From Pseudomonas chlororaphis (GTDB taxonomy: Bacteria > Pseudomonadota > Gammaproteobacteria > Pseudomonadales > Pseudomonadaceae): DNA of 64,000 nt. Both the position numbers and the translations under genes were made by a program. Shown here in pieces: positions 59,933 through 64,000 of the stretch. The stretch spans positions 222,457-286,456 of the forward strand of contig NZ_JSFK01000006.1 in NCBI RefSeq assembly GCF_000783395.1, in the 5' to 3' direction. The notes under the pieces are model-generated. The model was not told the DNA's origin. It made no database searches and worked only from the letters and a program-made list of their open reading frames with translations. Position 1 is the stretch's first letter; each line of letters opens with the position of its first letter.

Positions 59933-60008
59933 TGGCAGGTCAGGAGGGAATCGAACCCCCAACCTACGGTTTTGGAGACCGTCGCTCTGCCAATTGAGCT
60001 ACTGACCT
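59933..60008 (-). tRNA. tRNA-Trp (anticodon CCA)
   Basis: 76 nt including encoded CCA. Acceptor AGGTCAG pairs with CTGACCT, anticodon loop CTCCAAA, T-loop GGTTCGATTCC. Lies between tufB and secE, as in many gammaproteobacteria. Confidence 0.98.
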
Positions 60009-60013
60009 AAAAC

Positions 60014-60057
60014 AAAATCAGGCCGACCATTATGCCGGCCCGAAAAATACATTACAA
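60014..60057 (-). promoter_or_regulatory. Hairpin and possible promoter between tufB and tRNA-Trp
   Basis: Stem GGCCGGC ATAATG GTCGGCC (60021-60040), then TGATTTTGTTTT on the minus strand. A possible promoter TTGTAA (60052-60057), 17 bp, CATAAT (60029-60034) overlaps this stem. So tRNA-Trp-secE-nusG could be both attenuated from tufB and started anew. Confidence 0.5.
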
Positions 60058-60061
60058 CTAC

Positions 60062-61255
60062 TTACTCGATGATTTTGGCTACGACACCAGCGCCGACGGT
60101 ACGACCGCCTTCACGGATAGCGAAACGCAGACCATCTTCCATCGCGATGGTTTTGATCAGGGTAACAGTCATCTGAATGTTGTCACCTGGCATTACCATT
60201 TCAACGCCTTCTGGCAGCTCGCAGTTACCAGTCACGTCAGTAGTACGGAAGTAGAACTGTGGACGGTAGCCTTTGAAGAACGGAGTGTGACGACCGCCTT
60301 CTTCCTTGCTCAGAACGTAAACTTCTGCGGTGAACTTGGTGTGCGGCTTAACCGAACCTGGCTTAACCAGAACCTGACCACGCTCAACGTCGTCACGCTT
60401 GGTGCCACGCAGCAGAACGCCACAGTTCTCGCCAGCACGACCTTCGTCGAGCAGCTTGCGGAACATTTCAACACCAGTGCAGGTGGAAACGGTAGTGTCA
60501 CGCAGACCAACGATTTCCAGCGGATCCTGAACGCGAACGATACCGCGCTCGATACGACCAGTCACAACAGTACCGCGACCCGAGATCGAGAATACGTCTT
60601 CGATTGGCATCAGGAACGGCTTGTCGATCATACGAACTGGCTCCGGGATGTAGCTATCCAGAGTTTCAACCAGTTTCTTGACGGCAGTGGTGCCCATCTC
60701 GTTGTCGTCTTTGCCTTCCAGCGCCATACGAGCCGAACCGATGATGATTGGAGTGTCATCGCCCGGGAAGTCGTAGGTGGACAGCAGGTCGCGAACTTCC
60801 ATCTCAACCAGTTCCAGCAGCTCAGCGTCGTCTACCAGGTCAGCCTTGTTCAGGAAAACCACGATGTAAGGAACGCCTACCTGACGGGACAGCAGGATGT
60901 GCTCACGGGTTTGCGGCATCGGACCATCAGCGGCCGAGCAAACCAGGATAGCGCCGTCCATTTGAGCAGCACCGGTGATCATGTTCTTCACATAGTCAGC
61001 GTGACCTGGGCAGTCAACGTGAGCGTAGTGACGGATCAGCGAGTTGTACTCAACGTGTGCGGTGTTGATGGTGATACCGCGAGCTTTTTCTTCTGGAGCG
61101 CTGTCGATCTTGTCGAATTCAACCACGGCCGAACCGAAAACTTCGGAGCAGACGCGAGTCAGAGCAGCGGTCAGAGTGGTTTTACCGTGGTCAACGTGAC
61201 CAATGGTCCCAACGTTGACGTGGGGCAGGGAACGATCAAATTTTTCCTTAGCCAT
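60062..61255 (-). CDS. tufB: Elongation factor Tu, copy 2
   Basis: 397 residues from ATG 61255, identical in sequence to copy 1 (43504-44697), including all GTPase motifs. Found after tRNA-Tyr, tRNA-Gly and tRNA-Thr, the classical tRNA-tufB operon. The few silent DNA differences from copy 1 suggest recent gene conversion. Confidence 0.99.
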   Translation of the reverse strand: MAKEKFDRSLPHVNVGTIGHVDHGKTTLTAALTRVCSEVFGSAVVEFDKIDSAPEEKARGITINTAHVEYNSLIRHYAHVDCPGHADYVKNMITGAAQMDGAILVCSAADGPMPQTREHILLSRQVGVPYIVVFLNKADLVDDAELLELVEMEVRDLLSTYDFPGDDTPIIIGSARMALEGKDDNEMGTTAVKKLVETLDSYIPEPVRMIDKPFLMPIEDVFSISGRGTVVTGRIERGIVRVQDPLEIVGLRDTTVSTCTGVEMFRKLLDEGRAGENCGVLLRGTKRDDVERGQVLVKPGSVKPHTKFTAEVYVLSKEEGGRHTPFFKGYRPQFYFRTTDVTGNCELPEGVEMVMPGDNIQMTVTLIKTIAMEDGLRFAIREGGRTVGAGVVAKIIE

Positions 61256-61340
61256 CGATATCACCCTCAACAGAAGAAATTAGACAAACAATATCAACCA
61301 TTAAAACAAAGGCAGATATTTTCATATCTGCCTTGTTATA

Positions 61341-61416
61341 TGGAGCTCTTGAGCGGATTTGAACCGCTGACCTCACCCTTACCAAGGGTGTGCTCTACCA
61401 ACTGAGCTACAAGAGC
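61341..61416 (-). tRNA. tRNA-Thr (anticodon GGT)
   Basis: 76 nt with encoded CCA. Acceptor GCTCTTG/CAAGAGC, anticodon loop TTGGTAA. Third tRNA of the tufB operon, 85 bp before the tufB ATG. Confidence 0.98.
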
Positions 61417-61443
61417 AAAACACATTTGCACAATCTGCAAACT

Positions 61444-61517
<74 letters not shown>

Positions 61518-61542
61518 GGAGCCTGCAGCTCACGCTTAAATC

Positions 61543-61627
61543 TGGTGGAGGGAGAAGGATTCGAACCTTCGAAGTCGTAGACGTCAGATTTACAGTCTGA
61601 TCCCTTTGGCCGCTCGGGAACCCCTCC
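61543..61627 (-). tRNA. tRNA-Tyr (anticodon GTA)
   Basis: 85 nt with a long variable arm and encoded CCA. Acceptor GGAGGGG/CCCTCC, anticodon loop CTGTAAA. First tRNA of the operon, only about 7 bp downstream of the predicted start of the proximal promoter. Confidence 0.98.
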
Positions 61628-61640
61628 TAATCAGGCCGGC

Positions 61641-61668
61641 ATTCTATACTATGCCAAACCCCTGTCAA
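61641..61668 (-). promoter_or_regulatory. Proximal promoter of the tRNA-tufB operon
   Basis: Minus-strand TTGACA (61663-61668), 16-bp spacer, TAGAAT (61641-61646), then GC-rich GCCGGCC at the start site, a discriminator type linked to stringent control. Confidence 0.88.
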
Positions 61669-61758
61669 GCATTTTCTCATTTAAAAACCTGAGGTTAGCT
61701 GCGTTGACATCGCTCAACTTTGATTTCCTTTTTAGGTCTTCGCTGTGGAGCGGGCGCC

Positions 61759-61787
61759 ATTCTATGCAAACTATTCAGCAGGTGCAA
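61759..61787 (-). promoter_or_regulatory. Distal promoter of the tRNA-tufB operon
   Basis: Minus-strand TTGCAC (61782-61787), 17-bp spacer, TAGAAT (61759-61764), then GGCGCCCGC. It overlaps the last codons of the SPOR-like gene and would run in tandem with the proximal promoter about 118 bp further on. Confidence 0.65.
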
Positions 61788-62202
61788 CCCCCTCACACAG
61801 CATTATTTTATGTTTTAACTCATTGAATTCGTTGGAAAGGTTTTGAAGCTGGGAATCCCCCAACAAACGCTGACTCTGAGGCGCGACAGACAACCAATAA
61901 CCAGCTCCGGAAGCATCCTTCGAAGAAGATTGCACATCGACCCCCATTTCAACCAAGCGCCGCTGAAGAGCTGAAAGCGACTCCTGCCTGGAAAAGCCAC
62001 CAAGCAACAGACACTCTTGCCGCCGCCCACCCCGCCCTTCCCGAGCATCACCCGTCGTTTCGCTGAGCAAGCGTATGTCCTGCTGCGAACCTCGATACAA
62101 ACTGAGGGGCGTTACATCTTTCGCCCGCAAGGGCGCCTCCTGCTGATGCCAGACATAATAGAAAACATTAAGAACAAGAAGCAGGAGGAACAACCAACGC
62201 AT
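61771..62202 (-). CDS. Small membrane-anchored protein, SPOR-domain-like
   Basis: 143 residues. One N-terminal membrane helix (RWLFLLLLVLNVFYYVWH), then a periplasmic part. ECLLLGGFSRQESLSALQRRLVEMGVDVQ followed by GYWLSVAPQ resembles a SPOR fold, which binds denuded septal glycan; the match is weak. It lies 7 bp after coaX, as the equivalent gene does in P. aeruginosa. Function unknown. Confidence 0.78.
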   Translation of the reverse strand: MRWLFLLLLVLNVFYYVWHQQEAPLRAKDVTPLSLYRGSQQDIRLLSETTGDAREGRGGRRQECLLLGGFSRQESLSALQRRLVEMGVDVQSSSKDASGAGYWLSVAPQSQRLLGDSQLQNLSNEFNELKHKIMLCEGVAPAE

Positions 62203-62209
62203 ACAAACC

Positions 62210-62962
62210 TCAGGAAAAAGGACACGCCATAGCCAACCCTACAAAGACCAGGTCGGGAACAACTCGGGCCTCAGGCGCGACATCCGCAACCAACTCAGCA
62301 TCACCGCCAGTTATAAAGACTGTGAAGTCTTCTCCCCAGTAGGAACGCGCCAACTCCAACTGCGACAAGACGAAACCCCGCAACATCAATGCACAGCCGC
62401 GCTCCACCGCCTCAACGGTAGTCCGCCCTGGCGCAATGCTGGACAGCGCACGCTCAGCCGCCTGATCCCCATAGCGAATCTTGCGGGTATGTGTGCGTAA
62501 CTGATTCCGCATCAATGGCATTCCAGGGCAAATAAAACCGCCCAGATGCTCACCATCGGCAGCAATAAAATCAGCAGTTACCGCCGTACCAAAATCGAGC
62601 ACCAGGCAAGCACCACCTGCTGCGAGATGAAACCCGCCGAGCATGGCCAACCATCGATCAAGCCCTAGGCGCTCGTAGTCTTCATAACCATTTTTGACAC
62701 CAGACATTTCACGAGAAGACTTCGCACACGCCACCGAAATACCGAACTCCCGCTCGATAGCGTAGGTTAATGCATCAGTTTCCTCTGCGGTCCTGACACT
62801 GACCAAGCGACATTTGCACAGAACAAGTCCATTAAGGGATCTCAAACCGTCAAGCAACGCAAGATCAGAGTCCACAACCCCTTCAGAAAAAAGACCTCCG
62901 GACGCAGCCTTCAGCACTCGCCACTTAATAAAGCTGTTCCCACAGTCGAGCTCAAGAATCAT
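62210..62962 (-). CDS. coaX: Type III pantothenate kinase
   Basis: 250 residues. [16 protein letters not shown] is the phosphate-1 motif, DRWLAMLGG and [12 protein letters not shown] follow, and [10 protein letters not shown] is near the end; all fit the CoaX family of the ASKHA fold. First step of coenzyme A synthesis, insensitive to CoA feedback and usually needing a monovalent cation. Overlaps birA by 11 bp. Confidence 0.96.
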   Translation of the reverse strand: MILELDCGNSFIKWRVLKAASGGLFSEGVVDSDLALLDGLRSLNGLVLCKCRLVSVRTAEETDALTYAIEREFGISVACAKSSREMSGVKNGYEDYERLGLDRWLAMLGGFHLAAGGACLVLDFGTAVTADFIAADGEHLGGFICPGMPLMRNQLRTHTRKIRYGDQAAERALSSIAPGRTTVEAVERGCALMLRGFVLSQLELARSYWGEDFTVFITGGDAELVADVAPEARVVPDLVFVGLAMACPFS

Positions 62963-63905
62963 CACGCAACCTCAGACTGAGCTCACCACCGCTAAATACT
63001 TTTTCCACGCCATCTACCTTCAGGCGCAGTGCACCCTGACTATCTATTCCTAGCACTACACCATCTATCTGGCTGGAACCGGCAATCAATGAAACCGAAC
63101 GATCTTGCCACAAATGATTTGCTTCCCATTCCGCCCGGAGAACTGAAAAACCATCGACCTGATGGCGCTGGATGTAGGTGTTTAATTGCTTACTCAGCTC
63201 AACCACAAAGACATTACGATCACTACTTTTACCTGTCTCAAGCCGAATCGAAGTCCATTGTTGTCCGACCTCATCAGCCACCTGCATGTTGACGTTAATG
63301 CCTATACCCAACACCACGTGACAAACATCTGCCGGATCTCCGATGAGCTCAAGGAGAATTCCAGCGATTTTCTTATGACCTACCAAGACATCATTCGGCC
63401 ATTTCAACCCTGCGCCCAGAACCCCGAAATTTCGCAGAGCCTGTAAGACAGCCAACCCCACAACAAGACTCAAGCCCTCGAGCTGGCGCATTCCACCGTC
63501 GATACGCAGAACAAGGCTGTAATAGAGATTTTCAGCAAACGGACTCACCCATTTGCGCCCTCTTCGCCCTCGCCCAGAAGCTTGCCGTTCCGCGAGCACC
63601 AAGAAGGGCGCCAAACTACCCCGACCAATCGCACGCAAGGCCTCAGCGTTCGTCGAGTCGACTGAATCCAGAACGGTCACAGGCCAACCCGGCGCCATTT
63701 CCGATATTGCCCGAGAGTCGAGCAGCGTCAATGGCGCTGCCAATTGATAACCCCGCCCCCGAACTTTATGGATGGACAAGCCAAGTTCAGCCTCAAGATG
63801 CTGAAGTTGCTTCCACACCGCACTTCGACTAATTCCCAGGGCGGCACCGAGATCCTGACCAGAATGGAATCGACCATCTTTCAGAAGGTTCAACAACGTC
63901 AACAT
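62952..63905 (-). CDS. birA: Biotin--protein ligase and biotin operon repressor BirA
   Basis: 317 residues. N-terminal winged helix-turn-helix ([20 protein letters not shown]), then the ligase with [14 protein letters not shown] (biotinyl-AMP loop), LKWPNDV and a C-terminal SH3-like domain. It biotinylates the carboxyl carrier protein of acetyl-CoA carboxylase and, as a dimer, represses biotin genes. Starts 95 bp before the right edge; no rRNA or other gene is visible in 63906-64000. Confidence 0.97.
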   Translation of the reverse strand: MLTLLNLLKDGRFHSGQDLGAALGISRSAVWKQLQHLEAELGLSIHKVRGRGYQLAAPLTLLDSRAISEMAPGWPVTVLDSVDSTNAEALRAIGRGSLAPFLVLAERQASGRGRRGRKWVSPFAENLYYSLVLRIDGGMRQLEGLSLVVGLAVLQALRNFGVLGAGLKWPNDVLVGHKKIAGILLELIGDPADVCHVVLGIGINVNMQVADEVGQQWTSIRLETGKSSDRNVFVVELSKQLNTYIQRHQVDGFSVLRAEWEANHLWQDRSVSLIAGSSQIDGVVLGIDSQGALRLKVDGVEKVFSGGELSLRLRDDS

Positions 63906-64000
63906 GCAGGTTTCGCCTCACAATGAGGCCCGAATAATAGCCATGCTCCGGGCCGTTGCATAGAAATCAAGCAGATGCTTTTCCTGCGGGCAAAACAAAA

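Noticed and set aside
63906..64000. Start of an rRNA operon next to birA, as expected from P. aeruginosa gene order
   Set aside because: No 5S or 23S sequence is recognisable in the last 95 bases, so nothing is annotated.

Overview
The window is a Pseudomonas chromosome segment, most likely from the P. fluorescens group. Three things point there: the gene order ssb - MFS - uvrA - ferritin - katA - rplQ ... rpsJ - tuf - fusA ... rpoBC ... tufB - coaX - birA matches my memory of the P. aeruginosa PA4232-PA4280 block; the GC content is high; and REP/REPIN palindromes built on TGGGAGCGAGC or TGGGAGCTGGC are scattered through it, as is typical of fluorescent pseudomonads.

The left part (1-24 kb) is accessory or moderately conserved. 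A sugar-nucleotide epimerase pair (1-1136) is followed by the large helicase Lhr, whose 3' end looks damaged where it meets a convergent MscS-type channel gene. Next comes a tightly coupled operon (DUF72, YbhP-like phosphodiesterase, cardiolipin synthase ClsB, YbhN-like flippase; ATGA overlaps throughout), then an alpha/beta hydrolase plus ATP-grasp-like DUF3182 pair, and a GlxA-type regulator divergent from a cysteine hydrolase. At 16.1-20.8 kb lies a complete yjfIJKLMC-type operon (DUF2170, PspA/IM30, DUF2491, DUF350, DUF1190, glutathionylspermidine-synthase-like ATP-grasp). Its promoter sits between two identical 17-bp arms, each holding a perfect 12-bp palindrome, and its first protein has an N-terminal extension that could be a DNA-binding domain. 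I regard this as the most promising little-described system here. An acyltransferase, ssb, an MFS transporter, uvrA, a haem-free type ferritin and katA follow.

The right part (29.6-63.9 kb) is the translation and transcription core, all on the minus strand. Read 5' to 3' it runs birA-coaX-SPOR-like gene; tRNA Tyr-Gly-Thr-tufB; tRNA-Trp-secE-nusG-rplKA; rplJL-rpoBC; rpsLG-fusA-tufA; the S10 and spc genes merged; rpmJ; and rpsMKD-rpoA-rplQ. Several hairpin-plus-promoter modules divide this run: tufA/rpsJ, rpsN/rpsH and rpmJ/rpsM. An attenuator lies between rplL and rpoB, and an L10-type leader precedes rplJ. The two tuf genes encode identical proteins.

Both ends are cut: the epimerase runs off the left edge, and birA lies just inside the right edge. 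Gene calls rest on reading motifs in the translations. Promoters and hairpins were found by eye. No database search was run.
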